64,000 nucleotides of DNA, from the NCBI RefSeq assembly GCF_002260525.1, contig NZ_MRYI01000002.1, positions 372,001 to 436,000 on the forward strand, written 5' to 3'. Of this stretch, positions 37,926-47,392 are shown piece by piece. This DNA comes from Hahella sp. CCB-MM4. GTDB lineage: Bacteria; Pseudomonadota; Gammaproteobacteria; Pseudomonadales; Oleiphilaceae. Within the stretch, counting starts at the first letter, position 1; every line of letters starts with the position of its first letter. The notes under the pieces are model-generated. The model was not told where the DNA came from. It ran no database searches and saw only the letters and a list, made by a program, of their open reading frames with translations. The translations under genes and the position numbers were made by a program.

Positions 37926-40514
37926 TCAGGCTACCGCCGTTGCCGATTTTGCCCGGCGTTGGCGCTGTAACGTGGCGACCAATCCCAATAACAGTACCGC
38001 AGGTATAAACATCCATTCTTTCGCAGGACGGTCAGACGCCTGCTGGATACCCACAATTTTCCATCCAAAATCCAACCCGGATTTCTGAGCCTGACTACCG
38101 AAAACCACCATGTCCACTTCCCAGTCATTTTCTTCTTCCGTCAGCATCAGCCCCATGGAATTCAGCCTGGCTTCTGCACCATCCAGAGCTTCATTCAGGC
38201 TCAGCGACACGGTCTTCGACACCTCGTCGCCGTCCAGAGTGACGCCTTCTACATTCAATTGAATGAATTCACCCGGCTGCAGTTTGTCCACAGTCTGATA
38301 CAGCTCAGTGGCCGGCAGGGTTTCATAGGGTGGATACAGATAATCCATCCAGAAGCCCGGACGGAACAATGTAAACGCAATCAGCAGCAATGCCAGACTT
38401 TCCCAGATTTTACTTTTTACCAGCCAATAACCTTGAGTGGCAGCCGAAAATACCAGCATTGCCATCACCGCACTGACGATGGTCAAAAGTAAATCAAACA
38501 CAGAGTCGATGCCGATCAGCAACAACTGGGTATTAAACAGGAACATGAAGGGCAGAATCGCCGTCCGGATATCATAGGTGAATCCCTGGATACCGGTTTT
38601 AATCGGATCAGACCGTGCTATCGCCGCGGCCGCGAATGCCGCCAGTCCTACCGGTGGTGTGTCATCCGCCAGGATCCCGAAATAGAACACAAACATGTGC
38701 ACCGCGATCAGTGGCACGATTAGTCCATTTTCCGCCCCCAGGGTGACGATGACCGGAGCCATCAACGTTGATACCACAATATAGTTGGCCGTTGTAGGCA
38801 GTCCCATTCCCAGAATGATGCAGATAATCGCTGTGAAAATCAGGATGAGAATCAGACTACCGCCGGAGATGAATTCGACGAATTCCGTCATCATCTGTCC
38901 CAGACCGGTCAGGGTAACCGTTCCAACAATAATGCCGGCTGCCGCAGTGGCCACACCAATACCGACCATGTTGCGGGCACCGTTGATCAGACCTTCGACA
39001 AAATCATTCCAGCAGTGGGCAAATCTTGAGGTCCAATCGGTCTCGCCCCGAAACCACGCTTTTAACGGGCGATGAGTGAGTACGATAGCAATCAGGAACA
39101 CGACAGAATAGAACGCCGATTGCTGAGGAGAATAGCGTTTTACGGCCAGCGCCCACAGAAGCACAACGATCGGCAGGGCAAAGTAAAGCCCGGACAGTAC
39201 CGTTGGGCGAACTTCGGGCAAGTGATCCAGCTCAATACTGTCGTCATCTTCCGCCAGTTCTGGATAACTTGCGGCAATTTTTAACAGCCAGAAATAAGCG
39301 GCCACTACTGCCAGGATCATGACAGGGTATGACCAGCCACCTAACATGGACTCCAGGAAAGTACTGCCGTAATACACAATACCTGACAAGGCCAGCAGAA
39401 TGACTATGTTCATGCTCCAAACCATCATACGCTGGGCAATCGTCGGCTTATTCCGACGCTCAATACCCTGCATATTCAGTTTTACAGCTTCCAGGTGCAC
39501 GATATAAACCAGTGCGATATAAGAAATAATGGATGGCAGGATGGCGTGTTTTACCACCTCGATATAGGAAATCCCCACATATTCCACCATCAGAAATGCA
39601 GCTGCCCCCATGATAGGTGGAGTGAGCTGTCCATTGGTGGAGGCAGCGACCTCTACGGCCCCTGCTTTAGTACCGGGGAAACCGACCCGCTTCATCAAAG
39701 GAATGGTAAAGGTACCGGTCGTCACCACATTGGCAATGGATGAGCCGGAAATAATGCCGCTCAATCCGGATGCAACCACCGCAGCCTTGGCAGGGCCTCC
39801 GCGCATATGCCCTAACAGCGAGAAAGACGTCTTGATCAGATAGTTCCCTGCTCCGGCCTTATCCAATAAGGCTCCTAGCAGTACAAACAAGAATACAAAG
39901 GTTGTGGATACCCCCAACGCGACACCGAATACGCCCTCAGTCGTGATCCACTGGTGTGATGCGACCTTGTTTAGACTGGCTCCCTTATGGGCGATAACGT
40001 CCGGCATATACTGGCCGAAGAAGGTAAAGATCAGGAATACAATCGCCACCACCATCAAAGGTGGCCCCAATGCACGTCGAGTAGCCTCAAGCAAAGTAAT
40101 CATGCCGATCACTGCAATAACAACGTCTGCCAGAATCGGTGCTCCCATACGGTTGGCCAATTCATCCCGGTACACCAGCAGATAGAGGCAGGCAACTGCA
40201 CCGGCAATGGCATAGGCCCAATCGAAGATCGTCACACGATCATGAGCTGAAGCTTTGCGGGCAGGAAATAAACAGAATGTAAGCAACAATGCAAAGGACA
40301 GGTGTATAAACTTTGCCTGATCTTCATTTAAAGTGCCGAAATTGAAAATAAACGGTAATGGCGACGCATACCATAGCTGAAAAGCGGACCAGGCGATCAG
40401 CAACCCGATCACCATTTTTCCGACAGGTCCGGTCAGGGTTCTGCTACCCGTCTCAGAGCGTAGCAACTCGTCTACTGCAGAGTTATCTGAAGTATTGGTC
40501 GTGGATTCCGACAT
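37926..40514 (-). CDS. TRAP transporter fused permease (DctQM type, TAXI family)
   Basis: Inner-membrane secondary carrier of 862 residues, sodium- or proton-driven, working with the TAXI binding protein upstream. A small 4TM-like part is fused to the large 12TM part (LPTTANYIVVSTLMAP, GGPAKAAVVASGLSGIISGSS), and a soluble DUF3394 domain sits at the C-terminus before a last TM helix. The ATG at 40514 (MSESTTNTS) has GGAGAG upstream; a longer reading from 40565 is less likely. Substrate unknown. The downstream D-amino-acid aminotransferase suggests an amino or keto acid. Confidence 0.94.
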   Translation of the reverse strand: MSESTTNTSDNSAVDELLRSETGSRTLTGPVGKMVIGLLIAWSAFQLWYASPLPFIFNFGTLNEDQAKFIHLSFALLLTFCLFPARKASAHDRVTIFDWAYAIAGAVACLYLLVYRDELANRMGAPILADVVIAVIGMITLLEATRRALGPPLMVVAIVFLIFTFFGQYMPDVIAHKGASLNKVASHQWITTEGVFGVALGVSTTFVFLFVLLGALLDKAGAGNYLIKTSFSLLGHMRGGPAKAAVVASGLSGIISGSSIANVVTTGTFTIPLMKRVGFPGTKAGAVEVAASTNGQLTPPIMGAAAFLMVEYVGISYIEVVKHAILPSIISYIALVYIVHLEAVKLNMQGIERRNKPTIAQRMMVWSMNIVILLALSGIVYYGSTFLESMLGGWSYPVMILAVVAAYFWLLKIAASYPELAEDDDSIELDHLPEVRPTVLSGLYFALPIVVLLWALAVKRYSPQQSAFYSVVFLIAIVLTHRPLKAWFRGETDWTSRFAHCWNDFVEGLINGARNMVGIGVATAAAGIIVGTVTLTGLGQMMTEFVEFISGGSLILILIFTAIICIILGMGLPTTANYIVVSTLMAPVIVTLGAENGLIVPLIAVHMFVFYFGILADDTPPVGLAAFAAAAIARSDPIKTGIQGFTYDIRTAILPFMFLFNTQLLLIGIDSVFDLLLTIVSAVMAMLVFSAATQGYWLVKSKIWESLALLLIAFTLFRPGFWMDYLYPPYETLPATELYQTVDKLQPGEFIQLNVEGVTLDGDEVSKTVSLSLNEALDGAEARLNSMGLMLTEEENDWEVDMVVFGSQAQKSGLDFGWKIVGIQQASDRPAKEWMFIPAVLLLGLVATLQRQRRAKSATAVA

Positions 40515-40684
40515 CCTGGACTCTCCATTAATGATGCCTGCATTGGCACAATAGCCTGACAACACAACGGGGCGTTGATATTGAGGCTATATCGGTCAGG
40601 TTAAGGAGACAAGCTTCAATTTCGGGCATAACCACGAAACCTGTTAGCTGGTCAGTGTTGACAATGGCGGTATGAAAGGAATTT

Positions 40685-40727
40685 CCCTGGCCAGCCGGTC
40701 ATCAGTATTGACCGGACTTAGCCAGGG
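40685..40727 (-). promoter_or_regulatory. Intercistronic stem-loop between TAXI and TRAP genes
   Basis: Long nested hairpin: outer arms CCCTGGC / GCCAGGG and inner arms CCGGTCA / TGACCGG with a 7-base loop. It begins 11 bp after the TAXI stop. With no T-run it is more likely an mRNA-stabilising or processing structure that raises the binding protein above the permease, as in many binding-protein operons. Confidence 0.6.
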
Positions 40728-40737
40728 TATGCCGGCC

Positions 40738-41721
40738 TTACATCAGGCCTGCTTCTTTATAGTATTTGATCGCACCAGGGTGCAGAGGAGCAGAAAGACC
40801 GTCTTTGATCATTTCTTCTTTCTTGAGATTTGCGAAAGCTGGATGCAGCTTTTTGAAGGTTTCGAAGTTTTCGAATACGGCTTTCACCACTTCGTAGACC
40901 ACTTTTTCAGGAACCTTGGCGGAAGAAACAAAGGTCGCGCCGACACCGAAGGTCTGGACATCGTTATCGCTGCCGCGATACATGCCACCAGGAATGGTTG
41001 CCTTACGGTAGAATGGATTCTCTTTAACCAGCTTATCCACAGCAGGACCGGTAACGTTAACCAGAACGCTGTCACAGGAAGTAGTCGCTTCCTTGATAGA
41101 TCCGCTTGGGTGGCCGACGGTGTAGATCATGGCATCGATCTTGTTGTCGCAGAGTGCCTTGGACTGTTCAGCAGCTTTCAGCTCTGAGGTCAGGGCAAAT
41201 GTATCATTGTTCCAGCCCAGCTCACCCATCAATACTTCCATGGTGCCACGCTGACCGGAACCCGGGTTACCGATGTTAACGCGCTTGCCCTTGAGATCTT
41301 CAAAGTTCTTGATGCCTGCATCAGCGCGTGCAACAACGGTGAAAGGCTCTGGGTGAACGGAGAATACTGCACGCAGATCCTTGAAAGGACCGGATTCTTC
41401 AAATTTGCTGGTACCATTGTATGCGTGATACTGCCAATCGGATTGGGCAACCCCCATATCCAGTTCGCCGGCACGAATGGTATTGATGTTGTAGATAGAG
41501 CCACCTGTGCTTTCTACTGAGCAGCGAATTCCGTGCTCTTTACGGGTCTTGTTAACAAGACTACAAATTGCACCACCGGTAGGATAGTAAACGCCGGTGA
41601 CGCCGCCCGTACCAATAGTAATGAAATCCTGTGCCTGGACAGGCGTGGTCATGGCTGCAACGGTAATTCCGACTCCAGCTACAACTGACTTGATTGCAGT
41701 ACCCACTGTCTTGATCTTCAT
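40738..41721 (-). CDS. TAXI-family TRAP solute-binding protein
   Basis: Periplasmic substrate-binding protein of 327 residues. The signal peptide ([31 protein letters not shown]) is followed by the TAXI opening [25 protein letters not shown], then [26 protein letters not shown]. The ATG at 41721 has AGAGG upstream; 20 extra upstream residues are possible but do not resemble a signal peptide. It heads the row TAXI-TRAP-usp-dat. Known TAXI ligands include glutamate-like acids, but the ligand here cannot be inferred. Confidence 0.93.
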   Translation of the reverse strand: MKIKTVGTAIKSVVAGVGITVAAMTTPVQAQDFITIGTGGVTGVYYPTGGAICSLVNKTRKEHGIRCSVESTGGSIYNINTIRAGELDMGVAQSDWQYHAYNGTSKFEESGPFKDLRAVFSVHPEPFTVVARADAGIKNFEDLKGKRVNIGNPGSGQRGTMEVLMGELGWNNDTFALTSELKAAEQSKALCDNKIDAMIYTVGHPSGSIKEATTSCDSVLVNVTGPAVDKLVKENPFYRKATIPGGMYRGSDNDVQTFGVGATFVSSAKVPEKVVYEVVKAVFENFETFKKLHPAFANLKKEEMIKDGLSAPLHPGAIKYYKEAGLM

Positions 41722-41953
41722 TACGTTTCCTCTTGTTTCTTTTTTTATCGACATTGACAAACAAAAGCCCGGCGCACCCATATTACTGAGGCCCGGTCTT
41801 CGCTCATGGTCCTTTCTACTGAAAGTAACTGAGAGATAATTCTCTCTCTCGATTCACTTCCAGCCCAGAAACTGCGCAATTTTTGTACAGATTTTTTCCC
41901 TTTCACATCAATATAGTCCATAGCGAAGCGGTTCACACTAAGTATCGACCACT

Positions 41954-41980
41954 AGTGACAGTCACTTATAGAAATCTATA
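41954..41980. promoter_or_regulatory. Paired palindromes upstream of the TAXI operon
   Basis: AGTGACAGTCACT (41954-41966) is immediately followed by TATAGAAATCTATA (41967-41980), two perfect palindromes back to back, about 230-260 bp before the TAXI start. They could bind the LysR protein at 44381 or another regulator. The remaining part of the 322-bp gap (41722-42043) holds a GAGAGA-TAAT-TCTCTC palindrome near 41830 and no gene. Confidence 0.4.
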
Positions 41981-42043
41981 GAAAATTAGGCCTATGACCA
42001 AAGTCGTATAAAAAATGACTCTTAGTTGGAACGTTATGAAACT

Positions 42044-42895
42044 CTATTTCAACAGACGGTGCCTGGCCTCCAATGCATTCAGAATAGGACGATTCAGCTG
42101 CCGTGCAATGCCTGCAACCTGTTGAACAAGCGCCGCATTATCGGGCGCAGTATCTCCGTGATTAAGGAGCAGATTATTCTCAAACCCGACTCGTACATCA
42201 CCTCCCATCGCCAGCGCCCCCATACAAACCGGGTACTCAAGCGCCCCGAATCCGCAGACCGCCCAGGGAGTATCATCGCAATGGGCAGCCAGCATGGTGG
42301 CAAGATCAGCAGGACTTCCCTGCCCCCGGCGCCCAATGACAAATAGCAGGTGATGTCCGGTAGATGGAATAAACCCTGACATTTTCAGTTGATGATACCG
42401 CTGCACATCATGGACGTCGTATAAGATATATTGAGGCAAGATACCGGATTCACTCACCCAGGCCAGAAACTCCCCCACTCCCTGTATGTCACGATCCCCC
42501 TGCATGGACTTTCCCTCTCCTTCGGAAACAGGTAGTAGCTCAGCTATGGCAAGACTGACAGCATCGGGGATCACTTTTCGGACCGAAGCCATCTGCTGGG
42601 CCGGCGTATATTGCCCCACCGCTTCAGTGGTCATCTGAATAATCAAATTATCCCCCACAGTGTCCTTCACCCGATCGATAAACCGGCGATTCAGATCAGG
42701 ATCAAGAGAATGGCGTCCTTCATCATCCCTCGCATGCATATGGATCATTGCAGCACCAGCCTCTTGGCAGAGAGCGGCACATTCCGCCATGTCATCCGGC
42801 GACAAAGGTAAGCGGCCGTGGTCATCCCGCCCTCTACGTGCGCCGTTGGGAGCTACGATGATCAATGCCGGTGGTAACGTGGGATCTACAGTCAT
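42044..42895 (-). CDS. Beta-keto acid cleavage enzyme (BKACE, DUF849 family)
   Basis: Zinc-dependent enzyme of 283 residues that condenses a beta-keto acid with acetyl-CoA and splits it into acetoacetate and a new acyl-CoA. Visible are NGARRGRDDH near 17-26, zinc ligands H52 and H54 in IHMHARD, MTTEAVG, and the late glutamate in VRVGFENN. The founding member is 3-keto-5-aminohexanoate cleavage enzyme (Kce), and others act on dehydrocarnitine and various beta-keto acids. Its start overlaps the aminotransferase stop by one base (TGATG), so the aminotransferase product is probably its substrate or leads to it. Confidence 0.9.
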   Translation of the reverse strand: MTVDPTLPPALIIVAPNGARRGRDDHGRLPLSPDDMAECAALCQEAGAAMIHMHARDDEGRHSLDPDLNRRFIDRVKDTVGDNLIIQMTTEAVGQYTPAQQMASVRKVIPDAVSLAIAELLPVSEGEGKSMQGDRDIQGVGEFLAWVSESGILPQYILYDVHDVQRYHQLKMSGFIPSTGHHLLFVIGRRGQGSPADLATMLAAHCDDTPWAVCGFGALEYPVCMGALAMGGDVRVGFENNLLLNHGDTAPDNAALVQQVAGIARQLNRPILNALEARHRLLK

Positions 42896-44250
42896 CAGAC
42901 AGCCTCCTGGTATAGCATGGGTTGTATCGCCTGAGAGGCTCGGTCAACAGCGACGTATAACTTGTCGACCAACTCTTCGAGCTGGGAGGTATTCAAAATA
43001 AATGGAGGGGCAAGCAGCACATGGTGACCCAAGCGGCCGTCGATCGTGCCCGCCATGGGATAACACATCAGCCCCTCCTCCAAGGCGAACGCCTTAATCA
43101 GTTTATGCATCAGAGTGGTTTCCGGCAGGGGGGCTTTGGTGATTCTGTCTCTGACCATCTCAAGACCAATAAACAAGCCGCGTCCCCGAATGTCTCCCAC
43201 CAGAGGGTGAGACCCGAAGCGCTCATGCAGCAATGGGAATAGCTGGCCACTCAAGCCATTAACCTGCTCCAGCAAACCATCCTCACGAATGACTTTCTGA
43301 ACCGCCAAAGCAGCAGCACAAGCCGTCGGATGCCCCATATAGGTGTGGCCATTCTGGAAATATCCGGTCCCTTCGGCGATGGCATCGTATATCCCATCGC
43401 TTACCATCAGCGCCCCAATCGGCTGATAACCGGCTCCCAAACCTTTTGCGATGGCGATCATATCGGGAACAACATCATCCTGCTCGCAGGCAAACAGAGT
43501 ACCCGTACGTCCCATCCCGCACATGACTTCGTCCAGTATCAAAAGGATGTCATGCTGACGGCAAATTTCTCCAACCCTTTTGAAATATCCGGGGACGGCA
43601 GGAACCGCACCGGCGGTTGCGCCCACCACGGGTTCAGCCACAAAAGCGAGAATGTTCTCCGCTCCCTGCTCGGCAATCACACTCGACAGTTCTTCAGCGA
43701 CTCTCTGACCATATTCCCATTCAGATTCGTCATTCCAGCGGTCGCGATATGCATAGCAGGGAGCAATCAGATTGGCGGGGGCCATCAACGGTTCATATGG
43801 TGCACGCCGCCACTGGTTGCCACCCACCCCAAGCGCTCCAAGCGTATTCCCGTGGTAGCTCTGGCGACGGGCGATAAAGTAACGCTTACTGCTTTGTCCC
43901 TTTTCCAAAAAGTATTGTCTTGCCAGTTTGAGCGCCGCTTCCATGGACTCGGATCCCCCACTGGTGAAGTACACGTGATTCAAATGTCCTGGAGCACTCT
44001 CTGCCAGCAGATCCGCCAACTCTTCTGCCGCAGCATTGGTAAAAAAGCCAGTGTGAGCAAAAGGAATCGCCTCTATTTGTTGTTTGATTGCCGCCAGCAC
44101 CCGAGGGTGACTATGTCCCAGGCTGGAAACGGCAGCCCCGCCACAACCGTCCAGATACTGTTTACCCGTACTATCCACGATATATGGCCCCTGGCCGGAC
44201 ACAGCGACTGGCAGCGGGGAACGGCATTGACGGTGAAACACATGAGACAT
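42895..44250 (-). CDS. Class III aminotransferase of unknown amino donor
   Basis: PLP-dependent omega-type aminotransferase of 451 residues. Features are CGGAAVSSLGHSHPRV, FTSGGSESMEAALKLARQY, SYHGNTLGALGVGG, ILDEVMCGMGRTG and the PLP lysine in AIAKGLGAGYQPIG. It is distinct from the SpuC and beta-alanine enzymes at the left. Translational coupling to the BKACE gene suggests it makes, or prepares, a beta-keto acid from an amino acid. The divergent LysR gene at 44381 is the likely regulator. Confidence 0.88.
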   Translation of the reverse strand: MSHVFHRQCRSPLPVAVSGQGPYIVDSTGKQYLDGCGGAAVSSLGHSHPRVLAAIKQQIEAIPFAHTGFFTNAAAEELADLLAESAPGHLNHVYFTSGGSESMEAALKLARQYFLEKGQSSKRYFIARRQSYHGNTLGALGVGGNQWRRAPYEPLMAPANLIAPCYAYRDRWNDESEWEYGQRVAEELSSVIAEQGAENILAFVAEPVVGATAGAVPAVPGYFKRVGEICRQHDILLILDEVMCGMGRTGTLFACEQDDVVPDMIAIAKGLGAGYQPIGALMVSDGIYDAIAEGTGYFQNGHTYMGHPTACAAALAVQKVIREDGLLEQVNGLSGQLFPLLHERFGSHPLVGDIRGRGLFIGLEMVRDRITKAPLPETTLMHKLIKAFALEEGLMCYPMAGTIDGRLGHHVLLAPPFILNTSQLEELVDKLYVAVDRASQAIQPMLYQEAV

Positions 44251-44341
44251 GAGAAAAGCTCCTGGCGATAGACAAGCCTGTTGAATGACGCCATTTAAAG
44301 CGGTTCACTTTTTGTACGCAACGGAGTAATACGCTATCCTC

Positions 44342-44356
44342 ATGAGAATTTCTCAT
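44342..44356. promoter_or_regulatory. Palindromic LysR-type operator
   Basis: Perfect 15-bp palindrome ATGAGAATTTCTCAT with a T-N11-A core, between the divergent aminotransferase and LysR genes and 25 bp before the preferred LysR start. It overlaps an upstream ATG that could be mistaken for the start codon. Confidence 0.65.
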
Positions 44357-44380
44357 GCCACAATCCCAATCAGGCCTCTC

Positions 44381-45274
44381 ATGCCCCGACGTCTACCACC
44401 GCTCAATGCTGTTAAAGCCTTTGAAGCTGCCGCACGCCACCTCAGTTTTACCAAAGCGGCAGAGGAACTTAGCGTGACCCAGGGCGCCATCAGCAAACAG
44501 ATCAAAATCCTGGAATCCTTTCTGGACACTCCTTTGTTTGAGCGACATGCCGGCGGAATTGCTCTCACTGAAGCCGGCCACCAGTATCTCCCGGTAGTGG
44601 CAGGAGTCTTCGACACCCTTTCCCATGCCACCCGCAATCTGAAGGAGCAGGTTGATGCCAGTGAGCCTTTATTGCTAAATGTCATACCGTCCCTTGCCAG
44701 TATCTGGCTCCTACCCCGGCTGAAGTATTTCTACGAGCGCCATCCAAACATTCAGGTTGATATTGTCACTGGAGACGGGCAGATGAACTTTGCCAATTCC
44801 AATGCCGACGTCGCCATTCGTTGCCTGCATAGGGATCGTGCACCTACCCAGGCAGAGCAAATTTTGCAGGAGCGTTTGATGGTCGTGGCCGCCCCCACGC
44901 TGCTGGCAGAAAAACCGGTGAAGACACCGGCTGACCTATTAAGTCACCGATTACTACCTCACAGCACCCGGCCAGGCCAATGGACCCGGGTTCTGGAAAA
45001 CTTCGATGTAAACCCCGAACTCGGCAATTACGGAGCAGGATGGGAACATTTCTTCATGACCCTTCAGGCGGTCAAGGCAGGTTTAGGTATCGGCCTGGTA
45101 CCTGATTTCCTGGCAGAGGAAACCATTCGCAGTGGAGAACTGGTGAACGTACTCGGGGTTACCATAAAAAGTGACTACGAATACTATTGGCTGTGTCCAG
45201 GCTATAAATCCGGGCTCCATAAAGTCCATGTATTTCATCGCTGGCTTTTGGAAAATCTGCGTTCGTATAGTTAA
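44381..45274 (+). CDS. LysR-family regulator, GcvA-like
   Basis: DNA-binding regulator of 297 residues with the GcvA-group N-terminus MPRRLPPLNAVKAFEAAARHLSFTKAAEELSVTQGAISKQIK and a PBP-like effector domain. I use the ATG at 44381 because GcvA-type proteins begin exactly here and because the earlier ATG at 44342 is part of a palindrome that looks like an operator. It likely controls the divergent aminotransferase-BKACE operon and perhaps the BCCT gene downstream. The 260-bp gap after it contains no gene. Confidence 0.9.
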   Translation: MPRRLPPLNAVKAFEAAARHLSFTKAAEELSVTQGAISKQIKILESFLDTPLFERHAGGIALTEAGHQYLPVVAGVFDTLSHATRNLKEQVDASEPLLLNVIPSLASIWLLPRLKYFYERHPNIQVDIVTGDGQMNFANSNADVAIRCLHRDRAPTQAEQILQERLMVVAAPTLLAEKPVKTPADLLSHRLLPHSTRPGQWTRVLENFDVNPELGNYGAGWEHFFMTLQAVKAGLGIGLVPDFLAEETIRSGELVNVLGVTIKSDYEYYWLCPGYKSGLHKVHVFHRWLLENLRSYS

Positions 45275-45534
45275 TAGGAGAATCAATTGGAGGTTCAAAA
45301 CAGCCCTGAGCGGCCGCTCTAAAACCTGAGACAATTTTACTTTGAACTCTACACAGTCTCCTTTCTCTATTTTTCTTCTACACTCTAATTTTTGATCATC
45401 TTCATGTAGAATCAATAAAATAGACAAGTCATCGGCTTGTTACAGGCGAAACATTCCTGACCTGCATTATTTTCAACACTAATTGAAGTCAGGCGTGTGA
45501 GATCGCCACTAAACAAGAATCAACAGGAGCCCCT

Positions 45535-47130
45535 ATGAATCATACAGACTCATCCCGGCCGGTCGATCCAGATTACGATACCGACTATGAGGTAGGCCAG
45601 GATAACGTACAGATGATGGGCATGGATCTTCATAATCCGGTCTTTTTCATTAGTGCAATTCTTATCCTGATATTTGTCATCGGAACCCTGCTATTCCCAG
45701 CAGAAGCCAAAGAGGCACTAGTCGGTGCCAGAGGATGGTCGATCGATCGTTTTGACTGGCTGTTTATGATCGGTGGCAATATCTTCGTTATTTTCTGCTT
45801 GGCAATCATTGTGTTGCCGGTCGGAAAAATCCGTCTGGGCGGAAAAGATGCCAAACCTGAGTTCTCCACTATCTCCTGGTTTGCCATGTTGTTCGCTGCA
45901 GGAATGGGAATTGGCCTCATGTTCTGGAGTGTCGCCGAGCCCATTGCCTATTACACCGACTGGTATGGCACACCACTAAATGCGGAGGCACATACCCAGG
46001 CCGGCGCCAGAGCTGCCATGGGTGCCACCATGTATCACTGGGGTCTTCACCCTTGGGCAATTTACGGCGTAGTGGCACTAGCCCTGGCGTTCTTTTCCTA
46101 TAATAAGGATCTTCCTCTTACCATCAGATCCGCTTTCTTTCCCTTGTTCGGGGACCGGGTATGGGGCCATCTGGGTAATCTGATCGATGTACTGGCCGTA
46201 CTGGCCACTATCTTCGGCCTGGCGACCTCACTTGGCCTTGGCGCTCAACAGGCGGCCAGCGGTCTGCATTTCCTGTTTGATTTACCCAACACCATCAACA
46301 CTCAGGTGGCCATCATTATCGGGGTCACCTCGGTGGCAATATTCTCTGTGGTGCGAGGACTTGATGGTGGCGTTAAACTCCTCAGTAACATCAATATGAT
46401 TCTGGCGGCAGCTCTGCTGCTATTCATCATATTTGCCGGGCCAACCCTGTCCATTTTATCCACTGTCGGCATGACTCTTGGTTCCTATGTGGAAAACATT
46501 ATCCCCCTGAGCAACTGGGTCGGACGTGAAGACCAGACCTGGTTCCATGGCTGGACTGTGTTTTACTGGGCCTGGTGGATTTCCTGGTCGCCATTTGTCG
46601 GTATGTTCATCGCACGCGTATCCAAAGGCCGCACCGTACGTGAATTCATGACTGCGGTACTGCTGGTTCCCACCCTCGTAACATTAATCTGGATGGCAGC
46701 ATTCGGCGGATCTGCCCTTGATCAGGCCCAGGCAGGCGTTGGCGCACTGAGTGAAGGTATTTCAGAAGTTTCCCTGGCGATGTTCCAAATGCTTGAAAAT
46801 CTGCCCCTGACATCTATCACCTCATTCCTCGGTATCACCTTGGTTCTGGTGTTTTTTGTCACCTCCTCAGACTCTGGCTCACTGGTCATTGACAGCATCA
46901 CCGCAGGTGGTAAAACCGACGCCCCGGTTCCTCAGCGTATTTTCTGGGCAACCCTGGAAGGTTTGATCGCAGGAGCGTTGCTGTTCGGTGGCGGAGCTGA
47001 AGCCCTTACGGCATTGCAGGCCGGCGCTATCGCTACGGGTCTGCCATTCACCGTGGTGCTGATCCTGATGTGCGTCAGCCTCTACAAGGGACTCAATTCA
47101 GAGTACAAACTTCACCACAAAAATAAGTGA
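45535..47130 (+). CDS. BCCT-family betaine/carnitine/choline transporter
   Basis: Inner-membrane sodium- or proton-coupled carrier of 531 residues with about twelve transmembrane segments. The family signature is FYWAWWISWSPFVGMFIARVSKGRTVREF, and the glycine-rich AAGMGIGLMFWSVAEP and GLATSLGLGAQQ stretches are present. Substrates are quaternary or zwitterionic amines such as glycine betaine, carnitine or ectoine. The lack of a long cytosolic tail argues against an osmosensing BetP-type protein. A leader with no gene (45275-45534) precedes it. Linkage to the BKACE/aminotransferase genes suggests catabolic import. Confidence 0.93.
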   Translation: MNHTDSSRPVDPDYDTDYEVGQDNVQMMGMDLHNPVFFISAILILIFVIGTLLFPAEAKEALVGARGWSIDRFDWLFMIGGNIFVIFCLAIIVLPVGKIRLGGKDAKPEFSTISWFAMLFAAGMGIGLMFWSVAEPIAYYTDWYGTPLNAEAHTQAGARAAMGATMYHWGLHPWAIYGVVALALAFFSYNKDLPLTIRSAFFPLFGDRVWGHLGNLIDVLAVLATIFGLATSLGLGAQQAASGLHFLFDLPNTINTQVAIIIGVTSVAIFSVVRGLDGGVKLLSNINMILAAALLLFIIFAGPTLSILSTVGMTLGSYVENIIPLSNWVGREDQTWFHGWTVFYWAWWISWSPFVGMFIARVSKGRTVREFMTAVLLVPTLVTLIWMAAFGGSALDQAQAGVGALSEGISEVSLAMFQMLENLPLTSITSFLGITLVLVFFVTSSDSGSLVIDSITAGGKTDAPVPQRIFWATLEGLIAGALLFGGGAEALTALQAGAIATGLPFTVVLILMCVSLYKGLNSEYKLHHKNK

Positions 47131-47160
47131 CAGTTAATCCGTAACTTACCAATATGCCGA

Positions 47161-47185
47161 AGGCCAGCAATTGCTGGCCTTTTTT
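47161..47185 (+). terminator. Rho-independent terminator after the BCCT gene
   Basis: Stem AGGCCAGCAA / TTGCTGGCCT (perfect, no unpaired loop as drawn) followed by TTTTT, 30 bp after the stop. The rest of 47186-47392 is A+T-rich and shows no gene. Confidence 0.85.
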
Positions 47186-47392
47186 ATGCTTATTTAAACC
47201 TTCTGATGGTCCGGGATGAGGAAAAAAACGTAGAAAAAATGTTCAACTTGTAATACAACTGTCAAAGGAACTGGTTTTTATAGTGGCTGAATGCCGTTTC
47301 AATAGGCGGCTGATAGTAATCGTCACTCCAGTGACTTTGGGTTTGCTGAATATTCATCAGCCCAAATATTTTACCCTTTAGAGAGGTGACTG

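Noticed and set aside
42044-42895. Naming the BKACE protein as 3-keto-5-aminohexanoate cleavage enzyme
   Set aside because: None of the other lysine-fermentation genes is present and the family acts on many beta-keto acids.
43330-44271. 313-codon open frame on the plus strand
   Set aside because: It is antisense to the class III aminotransferase. Composition is cysteine/histidine/glycine-rich as expected for a shadow frame, and it has no motif or ribosome site.
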